A stretch of 61,432 nt of DNA from the NCBI GenBank assembly GCA_022652485.1, contig JALCRK010000017.1:1-61432 (forward strand), given 5' to 3'. This stretch comes from Sphingobium sp. (GTDB taxonomy: Bacteria > Pseudomonadota > Alphaproteobacteria > Sphingomonadales > Sphingomonadaceae). The notes beneath the pieces are model-generated. The model had not been told where the DNA came from. It did no database searches and saw only the letters and a program-made list of their open reading frames with translations. The translations under genes and the position numbers were made by a program. Shown here piece after piece: positions 9,111 through 18,400 of this stretch; position 1 is the stretch's first letter, and each line of letters opens with the position of its first letter.

Positions 9111-11831
9111 ATGACAACAGTGGCACAGGGCCAGATGCGGAATTCGTGGTCTGAGGCCTTAGAGCGCGCGCAGGAATATTCTCCTTTTCTTGCCCGAATG
9201 TTGCGGCGGCATGAGTCACTCGTGCCACACCTCGCCTTGGGGGAAGCGGATCTCGCCTTTCAGATGGCGCTCGATGCGGGAGAGGAGGCGTCGGGCACAG
9301 CTCAGGCGCTGCGATTGCAGAGGGGAGCCGTCGCATTGGTGACGGGTCTCGCCGATCTTGCGGGGGCGTGGGATCTCGACCGGGTTACAAGCACGCTTTC
9401 AGACTTTGCCGACAGCGCGATCGAGCAGGCGTTGCAGGCAGCCTTCGCGGAACGATACCCCGGCGAAGAGCCATGCGGCTTTGCCGTCATCGCGCTCGGC
9501 AAGCACGGCAGCCGGGAACTCAACTACAGCTCCGATATCGATCCGATCCTGATCTTTGATCCGCAGACCCTGCCGCGCAGTGGGCGCGAGGAACCGGTCG
9601 AGGCGGCGGTCCGGCTGGCGCGGCGCATGGTCGAGCTGTTGTCCGCGCGCGATGGCGATGGGTACGTGTTCCGGGTCGATCTGCGCCTGCGCCCGACGCC
9701 GGAGGTGACACCGATCGCCCTCCCGGTCGAGGCCGCGATCGGCTATTATGAAAGCATGGCGCTGGGCTGGGAGCAGGCCGCGTTTATACGGGCGCGGGTA
9801 TGCGCGGGCGACTTCAAGCTGGGCGAATATTTCCTGACCGCGATTCGCCCGTTCATCTGGCGGCGATCGCTCGATTTCGGTGCGATCGACGCCATTCTCG
9901 ATATCAGCCGGCGCATCCGCGATCATTATGCCAACGGGCAGGCGTTCGGACCCGGTTATGATCTGAAGCGGGGGCGCGGCGGCATTCGCGAGGTCGAGTT
10001 CTTCGCGCAGGTGCATCAGCTCATCCACGGTGGCCGCCAACCCGCGTTGCGTGCCGGGGCCACGCGCGAAGCACTCCGCCTGCTGGGCCAGTGGCGCGTG
10101 ATCGAGCCGGAGGTGGAGCAGCGACTGGACAGTGCCTATGTCCTGCTGCGGACGATCGAGCACCGACTGCAAATGGTCGATGATCGCCAGACGCATGAAA
10201 TCCCGGCCAGCGCCGATGCGGCGGATAATGTGGCTCGACTACACGGCCTCGATGCGGGAGGGGACCTGCTCGATCTGCTGCGTCCGCATGTCGAGTGGGT
10301 CGGGGCGAACTATGATAAGCTGAACCCGTTTCAGGCGGAAGAGCGTCTGTCGCGCGATGATCGCAAGCTGGCCGACCAGATCATGGAGCTGGGCTTTCCG
10401 GACATAACACCGGTGACGGAGCGGCTGACCCGCTGGCGCGCGGGGTCGGTCCGGGCATTGCGCAGCGCCACCGCGCTGGAGGCGCTCGAAAAGCTGTTGC
10501 CCGATCTGCTGCGTGGTCTCGCCAAGGCGCCAGACCCGGTGCTGGCGATCACCCGCTTCGAGCAGTTGATCGAGCGGCTGCCGACCGCGATCAACTTCTT
10601 CAAGCTGCTCGCCGCGAACAAGATGATCGTGCAATTGCTGGTGGATGTGCTGAGCTATGCGCCGCCGCTGGCCACCGCGCTGTCGCACCGGGTCGATCTG
10701 CTCGATGGGTTGATCGGCGCCTCCGCGCTGGAGCCGCTGCCGCCGCTCTCGGCGCTTGAGAAGCTGCTCGGCAGCGGCGAAGTGGGTGATGACTATCAGA
10801 TGCTGCTCGACAGGGTGCGGCAGAAAGTGGGCGAACGGCGCTTTGCGCTGGGTGTGCAGGTGATCTGCGGCACAGGCTCGGTGCTGGAAATCGGCACGGG
10901 CTACGGCACCCTCGCGCAGGCGGCGGTCTCCGTGCTGGCGCAGGCTACGGTCGAGCAGTTCGAGAGCGTTCACGGCAAGGTGCCGGGAGGAGAGTTGTTG
11001 ATCGTAGCGCTCGGCAGGCTGGGCGGCGGAGTGCTTACTTATGCTTCGGATCTCGACCTCGTCTACCTTTTTACCGGCGATTTCGCGACGGAATCGGACG
11101 GCGCGAGACCGCTCGGCGCGACGCAATATTTCAACCGGCTCGCGCAACGCATCGGTAATTCGCTGAGTGTGCCGACGGCATCGGGGCCACTGTACGAGGT
11201 CGATACGCGTCTGCGGCCTTTTGGCGCGCAAGGTCTGCTCGCGGCCAGCGTCGACAGCTTCGGCCGCTATCAGCGCGAGGAAGCGTGGACGTGGGAGCAT
11301 CTCGCGCTGACGCGGGCGCGGCCGATTTTCGGCTCGCGCGAGGGGTGTGCGGCAGTTGGTGCGGTGATCCACGATGTGTTGACGATGGAGCGGGACGAAG
11401 CGGCGCTGATCCGTGATTCGGTGAAGATGCGGCGCGAGATGGCGAAGCACAAGCCGCCCGCCGGGCCGCTCGATGTCAAGCTGGCGGATGGCGGCCTTGT
11501 CGACCTCGAATTCCTGGTTCAGGTGACGCAGTTGCGCCGTAGGACCGGACTGCTGCCCGATCTGGGCGCGTCGATCCGCGTGCTGATAGGGGAGGGCGTG
11601 CTGCCTCCGGAACTTGCCGGGGCGCATGATCTGCTCACACGCTATCTCATCGTGTCTCGCCTTGTCTCGCCCGCTTCGACCGAGCCGCCCGAAGCCGCGC
11701 GGGCGCTGGTGGCGCGGCGCTGCGGCGAGCGGAACTGGGAGGATCTGCTTGTCAGGCTGGAGAAGGCACGGCAAAGCGTGGCGGAAGTCTGGGGCGGGGT
11801 GGTCGCCCTGGCGCCGGAAGAAAAGGAATGA
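9111..11831 (+). CDS. glnE: bifunctional glutamine synthetase adenylyltransferase/deadenylylase
   Basis: 906 residues from ATG 9111 (weak GGCGGA site); ATG 9069 in the same frame is an alternative. GlnE covalently modifies glutamine synthetase according to PII and glutamine state. Two nucleotidyltransferase halves are visible: the first with ALGKHGSRELNYSSDIDPIL, the second with ALGRLGGGVLTYASDLDLVY, each followed by an R-x-D-x-R-L-R-P arginine/aspartate motif. Overlaps bcp by 4 bases (ATGA), so translation is likely coupled. Confidence 0.96.
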   Translation: MTTVAQGQMRNSWSEALERAQEYSPFLARMLRRHESLVPHLALGEADLAFQMALDAGEEASGTAQALRLQRGAVALVTGLADLAGAWDLDRVTSTLSDFADSAIEQALQAAFAERYPGEEPCGFAVIALGKHGSRELNYSSDIDPILIFDPQTLPRSGREEPVEAAVRLARRMVELLSARDGDGYVFRVDLRLRPTPEVTPIALPVEAAIGYYESMALGWEQAAFIRARVCAGDFKLGEYFLTAIRPFIWRRSLDFGAIDAILDISRRIRDHYANGQAFGPGYDLKRGRGGIREVEFFAQVHQLIHGGRQPALRAGATREALRLLGQWRVIEPEVEQRLDSAYVLLRTIEHRLQMVDDRQTHEIPASADAADNVARLHGLDAGGDLLDLLRPHVEWVGANYDKLNPFQAEERLSRDDRKLADQIMELGFPDITPVTERLTRWRAGSVRALRSATALEALEKLLPDLLRGLAKAPDPVLAITRFEQLIERLPTAINFFKLLAANKMIVQLLVDVLSYAPPLATALSHRVDLLDGLIGASALEPLPPLSALEKLLGSGEVGDDYQMLLDRVRQKVGERRFALGVQVICGTGSVLEIGTGYGTLAQAAVSVLAQATVEQFESVHGKVPGGELLIVALGRLGGGVLTYASDLDLVYLFTGDFATESDGARPLGATQYFNRLAQRIGNSLSVPTASGPLYEVDTRLRPFGAQGLLAASVDSFGRYQREEAWTWEHLALTRARPIFGSREGCAAVGAVIHDVLTMERDEAALIRDSVKMRREMAKHKPPAGPLDVKLADGGLVDLEFLVQVTQLRRRTGLLPDLGASIRVLIGEGVLPPELAGAHDLLTRYLIVSRLVSPASTEPPEAARALVARRCGERNWEDLLVRLEKARQSVAEVWGGVVALAPEEKE

Positions 11832-12298
11832 GCATGTTGGAAGCAGGAGACAGTCTGCCGGACGCCGCTCTGGTCGATGCGGACGGCGCGGCATTTTCGC
11901 TGAGCGCGTACAAGGGCAAGCCGCTGGTGGTCTATTTCTATCCCAAGGCGGATACGCCCGGTTGCACCAATGAGGCGAAGGATTTTACCGCGCTGGGGGA
12001 CGGATTTGCCGAAGCCGGGGTGCCGGTCATTGCCATCTCCAGGGATAAACCCGCGAAACTCGCGAAATTCCGCGACAAATATGGCCTCGCGGTGCGTCTG
12101 GCGTCGGACGAAGCGGGCGGCGTGTGCGAAGCATTTGGCACATGGATCGAGAAATCGCTCTATGGCCGGAAGTATATGGGCATCGCCCGCGCCACCTTCC
12201 TTGTGGGCGCTGACGGCGTGATCCAACGGATCTGGCCCGCGGTGAAGGTGAAGGGCCATGCCGAGGAAGTGCTGGCGGCGGTGAAGGCGCTTGGCTGA
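11828..12298 (+). CDS. bcp: thioredoxin-dependent peroxiredoxin (Bcp/PrxQ family)
   Basis: 156 residues, whole AhpC/TSA fold. The peroxidatic cysteine is in DTPGCTNEAKDF near residue 46; the resolving cysteine that many PrxQ members have five residues later is a lysine here, so it may act as a 1-Cys enzyme or use another cysteine (GGVCEAF). Reduces hydrogen and organic peroxides in the cytoplasm. Coupled to glnE in front and overlapped by the DUF455 gene behind. Confidence 0.93.
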   Translation: MSMLEAGDSLPDAALVDADGAAFSLSAYKGKPLVVYFYPKADTPGCTNEAKDFTALGDGFAEAGVPVIAISRDKPAKLAKFRDKYGLAVRLASDEAGGVCEAFGTWIEKSLYGRKYMGIARATFLVGADGVIQRIWPAVKVKGHAEEVLAAVKALG

Positions 12299-13097
12299 GG
12301 CACCCGAGCGTAGCATCGCGCAAGCCTGCCGCGATGTGTTGCTGACGGCTGATCCGCACGGCAAGCGTGTGCTGGCGCGCGCGGTGGTGCGCGCGTGGCG
12401 GCGGGGCGATCTTGCCCATCGGTTCGATGTCGCCATGCCGGATGGTCCCGCGCGGCCCGCCGAGCCGGAGCTGCTGCCGCCCAACCGTATGCCAAAGCGC
12501 GGCAAGATGGGGTCCGAGCGGTCGCGCATCGCGATGCTGCACGCCCTCGCGCATATCGAATTCGTCGCGATCGATCTGGCGTTCGATCTCGTTGGGCGCT
12601 TCGGCGCGGAGTTTCCGCGCGCGTTCGTCGATGACTGGCTGGGAGTGGGGGCGGAGGAGGCGATGCACTTCGCGCTGCTCGATCGGCGGCTTCGTCAGCA
12701 TGGCAGCCATTACGGCGCGTTGCCCGCGCATGACGGCCTGTGGGAAGCGGCGGAAGAGACGGCGCACGATGCGCTCGCCCGCCTCGCGGTGGTGCCGATG
12801 GTGCTCGAAGCCCGCGCGCTCGATATCACGCCGACCACGATCGAGCGATTCACCGCTGCCAGAGATGTTACCTCGGCACAGGCGCTGACGCGAATCATGC
12901 ACGACGAGATTCGCCATGTCGCGGCGGGGACGAGCTGGTTCAACTGGTCGGCGAACCGAAAAGGGGTGAATGCCCCCAAACATTACCAAATGCTTGTAAA
13001 TCGCCACTTTCGGGGAGCGTTGAAACCACCGTTCAACGACTCAGCGCGTCGACAGGCCGGTTTAACGCGCGATTACTATATGGCGCTTGCCTATTAA
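12291..13097 (+). CDS. DUF455 ferritin-like protein
   Basis: 268 residues. TTG start at 12291 overlapping the bcp stop by 8 bases. Carries the family segments MGSERSRIAMLHALAHIE, DWLGVGAEEAMHF and IMHDEIRHV, whose Glu/His pairs are the ferritin-like di-metal ligands, and ends FNDSARRQAGLTRDYY. Exact function is unknown; ferritin-like family members act in redox or tRNA-modifying reactions. Third gene of the glnE-bcp unit. Confidence 0.85.
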   Translation: MAEAPERSIAQACRDVLLTADPHGKRVLARAVVRAWRRGDLAHRFDVAMPDGPARPAEPELLPPNRMPKRGKMGSERSRIAMLHALAHIEFVAIDLAFDLVGRFGAEFPRAFVDDWLGVGAEEAMHFALLDRRLRQHGSHYGALPAHDGLWEAAEETAHDALARLAVVPMVLEARALDITPTTIERFTAARDVTSAQALTRIMHDEIRHVAAGTSWFNWSANRKGVNAPKHYQMLVNRHFRGALKPPFNDSARRQAGLTRDYYMALAY

Positions 13098-13194
13098 CCC
13101 TCGTCTGGCAGACATGGTTCCGGGGGCGGATCAATTAACCGCTGCAAATCAAAATAAGGCGTTGGACCTTGTGTCTGGCGAGCCATGAGGTCGC

Positions 13195-13947
13195 ATGTTC
13201 GAAGCTGTTTTGAAGGACGTTATGACGGGAGGAGCGGAACTTTGCCGCTCCGCTGCGCGATGGACCAAGGCCGCTGTGGCTGTGATGGCTCTGGGCATTT
13301 GCACCGCCGCCATGCCGGCCCACGCCGGAGCCACCTTCGACGCTGATGACGATCCATACAGCGATGCTATTCCTGCCGCCGCGCCGCAGGCAGCGGATGC
13401 CACTTTTGCCAATCTCTTTTCCAGCTGGAAGCAGATGGACGAAATGGGCGGCTTTACGCCGCGCTCGGCCGTTTATGTGCCGGTGGGTCGCCCGGTCGAC
13501 GATCTGGAGCTGACCAGCAATTTCGGTGTACGTACCGATCCCTTCAACGGCCACGCGCGGATGCACAAGGGTATCGACATTCCCGGCCCCGTCGGTACGC
13601 CGATCTACGCCACTGCCGATGGCATCGTCAGCCGCTCCGAATGGATGAACGGTTATGGCAATCTGGTCGAGATCGCGCATGGCAACGACACCCAGACCCG
13701 CTATGGCCACCTCTCCAAGCTCCTCGTGCAGCCTAACGAGCGGGTTCGCCGCGGCCAGCTGATCGGCCTGATGGGATCGACTGGCCGCTCGACCGGCAGC
13801 CATCTCCACTATGAGATCCGCGTTGCGGGCGAAGCGATCAATCCGCTGCCGTTCGTAACCGGTTCGGAGCGGGCGATGGCGCTGAACAGCCAGTCGCGCG
13901 TTGCCTTGGGTGGCCCGACGCCGCGCGAGGAAAAAGCGGTCAAGTAA
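13195..13947 (+). CDS. exported M23-family (LytM) peptidoglycan endopeptidase
   Basis: 250 residues. Signal peptide to about residue 44 (AVAVMALGICTAAMPAHA). The peptidase domain shows the zinc ligands in HKGIDIPGPVG and SHLHYEIR, with GNLVEIAHG and RYGHLSKL between. All catalytic residues are present, so it is probably an active cell-wall endopeptidase rather than a NlpD/EnvC activator. GAGG lies 5 bases before the ATG. Confidence 0.93.
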   Translation: MFEAVLKDVMTGGAELCRSAARWTKAAVAVMALGICTAAMPAHAGATFDADDDPYSDAIPAAAPQAADATFANLFSSWKQMDEMGGFTPRSAVYVPVGRPVDDLELTSNFGVRTDPFNGHARMHKGIDIPGPVGTPIYATADGIVSRSEWMNGYGNLVEIAHGNDTQTRYGHLSKLLVQPNERVRRGQLIGLMGSTGRSTGSHLHYEIRVAGEAINPLPFVTGSERAMALNSQSRVALGGPTPREEKAVK

Positions 13948-14014
13948 TCGCAATAAGGAGCAACCGCATACGCGCGGGCTTGCTCCGTTGCTTCCCCGAT
14001 CCTATCTTAGCGGT

Positions 14015-14341
14015 ATGACTGAGATCACCCTGACTCCATCGGCCGCCCAGCGCGTAGCCTTCATTGCCGACAAGCAGTCCAAGCCCGCGATCCTGCGGCT
14101 TGCGGTGGAAGGGGGCGGGTGCTCCGGTTTCCAGTATCGCTTTGGTCTGGCCGATGTGGTGGACGCGGATGATTGCGCCGTCCAAACCGATGGCGTCACC
14201 CTAGTGGTTGATGCTGTCAGTCTCGATCTCGTGCGTGGTGCTGCGATCGATTATGTCGAGGATCTCGGCGGCGCGGCGTTCAAGGTAACGAACCCTAACG
14301 CCACCGCAGGTTGCGGCTGCGGTTCCAGCTTTTCTGTCTGA
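14015..14341 (+). CDS. erpA: iron-sulfur cluster insertion protein ErpA (A-type carrier)
   Basis: 108 residues from ATG 14015. The three cluster-binding cysteines are in GGGCSGF and AGCGCGSSF at the C-terminus, with RLAVEGGGCSGFQY typical of the A-type family. Delivers Fe-S clusters to target proteins. Stands alone 40 bases before xthA. Confidence 0.92.
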   Translation: MTEITLTPSAAQRVAFIADKQSKPAILRLAVEGGGCSGFQYRFGLADVVDADDCAVQTDGVTLVVDAVSLDLVRGAAIDYVEDLGGAAFKVTNPNATAGCGCGSSFSV

Positions 14342-14381
14342 GCACTTGACGGGCGCGCGCATTTCCGCTCCCTCACCATTC

Positions 14382-15155
14382 ATGCGCATCGCCACTTTCA
14401 ACATCAACGGTATCAAGGCGCGCCTGCCGCGCCTGCTCGAATGGCTGGAGGAGACCCGGCCGGACATCGCCTGCCTGCAGGAAATCAAGACCTCGGACGA
14501 CACGTTCCCGATTAAGGACATCGAGGCTGCGGGATATGGCGTGATCTGGCATGGGCAGAAGGGTTTCAACGGTGTTGCCATCCTCGCGCGCGGCCAAATG
14601 CCGGTCGAGGTGCGGCGGGGTCTGAACGGCGAGCCTGAGGACGAGCATAGCCGTTATATCGAGGCGGATGTTATGGGTGTGCGCGTGGCGTCGATTTATC
14701 TGCCCAACGGCAATCCCGTCCCCGGCCCGAAGTTCGATTACAAGCTGCGCTGGATGCAGCGCCTGCGCGCCCGCGCGGCAGAGATCTGGGCCGAAGAAGT
14801 GCCCGCCGTGCTTGCGGGCGACTATAATGTCATTCCCTATGACCGGGATGTCTTTTCAGTAAAGGCGATGGCGTCGGACGCGCTCATGCAGCCTGAAAGC
14901 CGGGCCGCCTATCGCGCGCTGATGGGCGACGGCTGGACCGACGCACTCGCTTCGGTGCATCCGGCAGGAGGGGTTTGGACCTATTGGGATTATCAGGCCG
15001 CCGCCTGGCCGCGTAATGCGGGCTTCCGGATCGATCATCTCCTGCTTTCACCTGCGGCCGCAGACAGGCTGAAGGAGGCGCAGGTGGACAAGGAATATCG
15101 CGGGCGCGAAAAGGCAAGCGATCACGCGCCGGTGTGGATTGAATTGGCCCAATAG
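14382..15155 (+). CDS. xthA: exodeoxyribonuclease III / AP endonuclease
   Basis: 257 residues from ATG 14382. Motifs FNINGIKAR, CLQEIK, FNGVAIL, GDYNVIP, RIDHLLLS and SDHAPVW give the complete metal-dependent catalytic set of the exonuclease III/AP endonuclease fold. Removes abasic sites in base excision repair. Immediately upstream of tRNA-Pro. Confidence 0.96.
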   Translation: MRIATFNINGIKARLPRLLEWLEETRPDIACLQEIKTSDDTFPIKDIEAAGYGVIWHGQKGFNGVAILARGQMPVEVRRGLNGEPEDEHSRYIEADVMGVRVASIYLPNGNPVPGPKFDYKLRWMQRLRARAAEIWAEEVPAVLAGDYNVIPYDRDVFSVKAMASDALMQPESRAAYRALMGDGWTDALASVHPAGGVWTYWDYQAAAWPRNAGFRIDHLLLSPAAADRLKEAQVDKEYRGREKASDHAPVWIELAQ

Positions 15156-15267
15156 GCGCTAAACTATTCCCCCGGCATTGGTTGACATTCGGCGCCCGCT
15201 GGTGACATAGGGCCGGACCAGTGCCGGACAGGAGTGGGCCTCTAACGGTCTGCCGGTAAATCCCAGT

Positions 15268-15345
<78 letters not shown>

Positions 15346-15391
15346 CTTTTTCAATGACTTGGACGAATATCCGCTGCGATCCAAAACGGTC

Positions 15392-15412
15392 GGGTCGCCA
15401 CGGGGTCGCCAC
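15392..15412 (+). repeat. tandem GGGTCGCCAC pair near attL (candidate integrase arm sites)
   Basis: GGGTCGCCAC at 15392-15401 and 15403-15412, an 11-base period. The same pair with the same period and orientation lies at 28901-28921 near attR. Arm-type binding sites of a tyrosine integrase would look like this. Confidence 0.6.
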
Positions 15413-15439
15413 CGGGTAGCGTCCCCGCAGCGCCTAGAA

Positions 15440-18400
15440 TCACTCGTCGTCCGTCAGCAAATCGAGCGCCTGCCGCATCCCGACATAGGATTGGAACGGC
15501 ACGAGCCGCTTCACCGCTTCGGCTTGGCTGTCGGTGATCGCGTCACCTGTGGCCGCGCCAATCGGAACGCCCGACGCTTTGGACACGTCGGAGATAAGGC
15601 CAATGGAAGGGCCGAAGAGCTTCCCGACCGGATCGACGCCGATGCGGCGCACGCCCTGGCCGCTCTGCGGAGCGTCAGGGAACGCCGCCATGAGCGGGTC
15701 TTTCAGCGGATTGACTCCCGTCATGGTGTCGACCGTGGCGGCCGCCTCGATCGGCAGAGCGAAGAAGCCCGAAGCGTCCAGCGCCTCGCCGATCAGATAG
15801 CCGGGGTTTTCGGCCGCAGCCTTGAACCGCTCGTAACGCTGGCCGCCAGACGCATAGGCGCGAAGCCAAGCGGAGAGCAGCCCGACAGACGTCATGCCCA
15901 CCATCATGCTCACGAATTGCGTCTTGCCCTCCTGCATCCCCCGCAAGAGCACGCGCTGGTGGCTGGCGAGGTTATAGGTGCGGAACTGGAGCAGCGCCTT
16001 GCCAAGCGGCTCATTGGCGAATAGCGGCACGTCGCCGACGCTGCGCGTCACGACGACGCTATCCACCTCTTTCGACACGGCGGCCCGGTAGGCGCGCACC
16101 GCTTCGGCGCTGCCCCATTTCTCCGTATTGGCCACGCGCACGCCGTCGACCGTCTCGCCGTGCTCCGCGAACTCGCGCCCGATGGCGGCCGCCATGTCCC
16201 GGTCAATGCCGAGGTAGGCGAGGAACCGCGTGTCGTCCGCATGGCCCGCCACGCCCTCCAGAATCCGGTTCTGCGACATGATCGACGCAATGGCCTTCGA
16301 AGCGTCGGTGAAAATCGACATGCCGTTCCACTTGCTGCCGATGCGGGTGCCGTTCTGAAGCAGCCGCTCGATCGCCGTGCCTGCCCGGTAGGGGTCGCCG
16401 ATTTCGCCAAGCGTGGCGAGCCGGTTCTGAAGCACGCGCTCCGTCACCTGTCCCGCAAGCTGCGCCTCGCGCACGGAGAGCTTCACGCCGTCCAGACTGC
16501 CGATCAGGGCAGGCACACCCTGCGACATGAACCGGCCAAGCCCCTGCGACGTCGCACCCCGATATAGATCGGAGAGGTTGGACAGCACGACGCGGCCCAT
16601 GCTGCGAATGTAGTTGAAGGCGGTAAGCCCGCGCACGAGACGGCCGAAGTCGCCATTGTTTTCGGCGGCCTTGTAGGTGCCGCGCACAAGGTCGCGCATG
16701 GCCGTCAAATCCTCGATTGCGCCCTTCTCGTCGGCGGCCAGGGCCTTCAGCCGGGCCTCATCGGAACCGGCCGCTGCGCGCAGATCGCGATAGTCGGCCC
16801 GGATGACTTCAATCTGATCGCGCATGTCGGCGCGGCCGAACCGCCGGGTTAGCTCTGTCTCCGCTGCCATGGTGCGGCCGTAGCGCTCCGCGACGGACAG
16901 CACGTTGCTGTCGAGAAAGGGCGTCACTAGCGCGTCGGGAATATTGAACGTCCGGTCCTTCATCGGCCCACGCGTGATCGGCGTGAGAAATTCGGGGAGC
17001 GCGGAACCGCTGTCCGTCACGGCCCGGCCGGTGAGCTTGTCGAACACGCTGTCGGCGATATCGCGGGCGGCCGCGCTGAAGTCAGGCCGCGCACCGCTGG
17101 CCAGATCGACGCCTTCGCCGCCGTGCCTGATCTCCCACCGATCATAGAAGCCGCGCGTGAGCTTCGCCTTCAGGTCCGCAATGGCCTGCACCCGCGCGTC
17201 GACCTTGGCCGGATCGAGCCGGGCAAGGCGTTCCTGCAAGCGCTGCGCCCGTTCGCCGCGCGCCAAGGTCGTGTCGGACACTTCGCGGGCGGCCGCCTCC
17301 ATGGCGTCGCGCAGTTCGGCCATGGCTGCGTCGGGATCGAGCGCTTCGGCCGCCTCCATGCGGCGCGACAGACTGTTGAGCCGATCGGCGCGGTTCCGCT
17401 GCGCGGCCGCTTCCCGCTCCAGCCGGGCGGCAATGGCCTTGTCGGCGTTCGGCCCCATGCCTTCGATCGCCTTGGCGGCCCGATCGGCCGCCTTGTCGGC
17501 GCGGGTGGCAACGTCGAAAAATGCCGTGCGCAGATCGGACAGCTTGGCGGCGAGCTTGCCCGGATCGAGCCGCTGCGCCTCGCGTTCGAACACACGGCCG
17601 CGCTGGATCAACCGCGTAAGGCTGCGGGCGTTGCTCTCTTCGATATCGGCCAGGGTGTTGAGCGTCGCGTCGGCGCGATCGGCAAGCCCGGCATAGTTCA
17701 AATCGACGCGGCGACGGCGGCCGCGAAGGGCTCCGCGCTGCTTCAGGTAGGACTTCAGGCCGTCGCCGCCCTCTGCGGCCACGCGGGCGGCCTCTGCGCG
17801 TGCATCGCGCGCGGCGGCAAGGTTGCCGCCCTTTTCGGCTTCCTGCGCCTGACGGCGAAGCTCATTGATCCGTGTCACACGGTCAATCTGATCGGGATTG
17901 GCGTCGTCCAGCTTGGCCGCTGCGGCCTCGATATCCGACATGGTGGCTACGCGCTGATCGGCGGGGAGCCGCAAATCGGAAAGCTCCTGATCGAGCGACG
18001 CGACACGGTTCTTCAGGGCGTCGACACTGCCCGCGTATTCTTCGGCGATCCGGTCGCCGTAGTGCCGGGCGACGATATCCTTGAACTCCGGCTCCCGCGC
18101 CGTGAGCGCTTCCCGGTTCCATACGCGGCTGAAGTAGCTCGCCGCCGTGTCGACGCCGACGTCTTCGGGCAACAAGCCGAGATTGACCGCCTCGTTCTTG
18201 AAGGGGTCGAAGACCCGTTCCCGCCACGCCTTTGCGGCCCGGCTTACATAGTCGTTCGCGCCGACGTCGCCGTTGCGCATGGCGTCGCCGATGGCCTCTT
18301 CGAAGTCTTGGCGGCTCATGGTGACGCCCGCCTTCTTCATCTCGGCATAGATGGCGTTGTGCGCCCCTACGGCGTCGACCATGCGGGCGTTGTAGGTCGA

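Noticed and set aside
10239..11894. 551-codon minus-strand frame opposite glnE
   Set aside because: Antisense shadow of glnE, Arg/His/Gln-rich noise.
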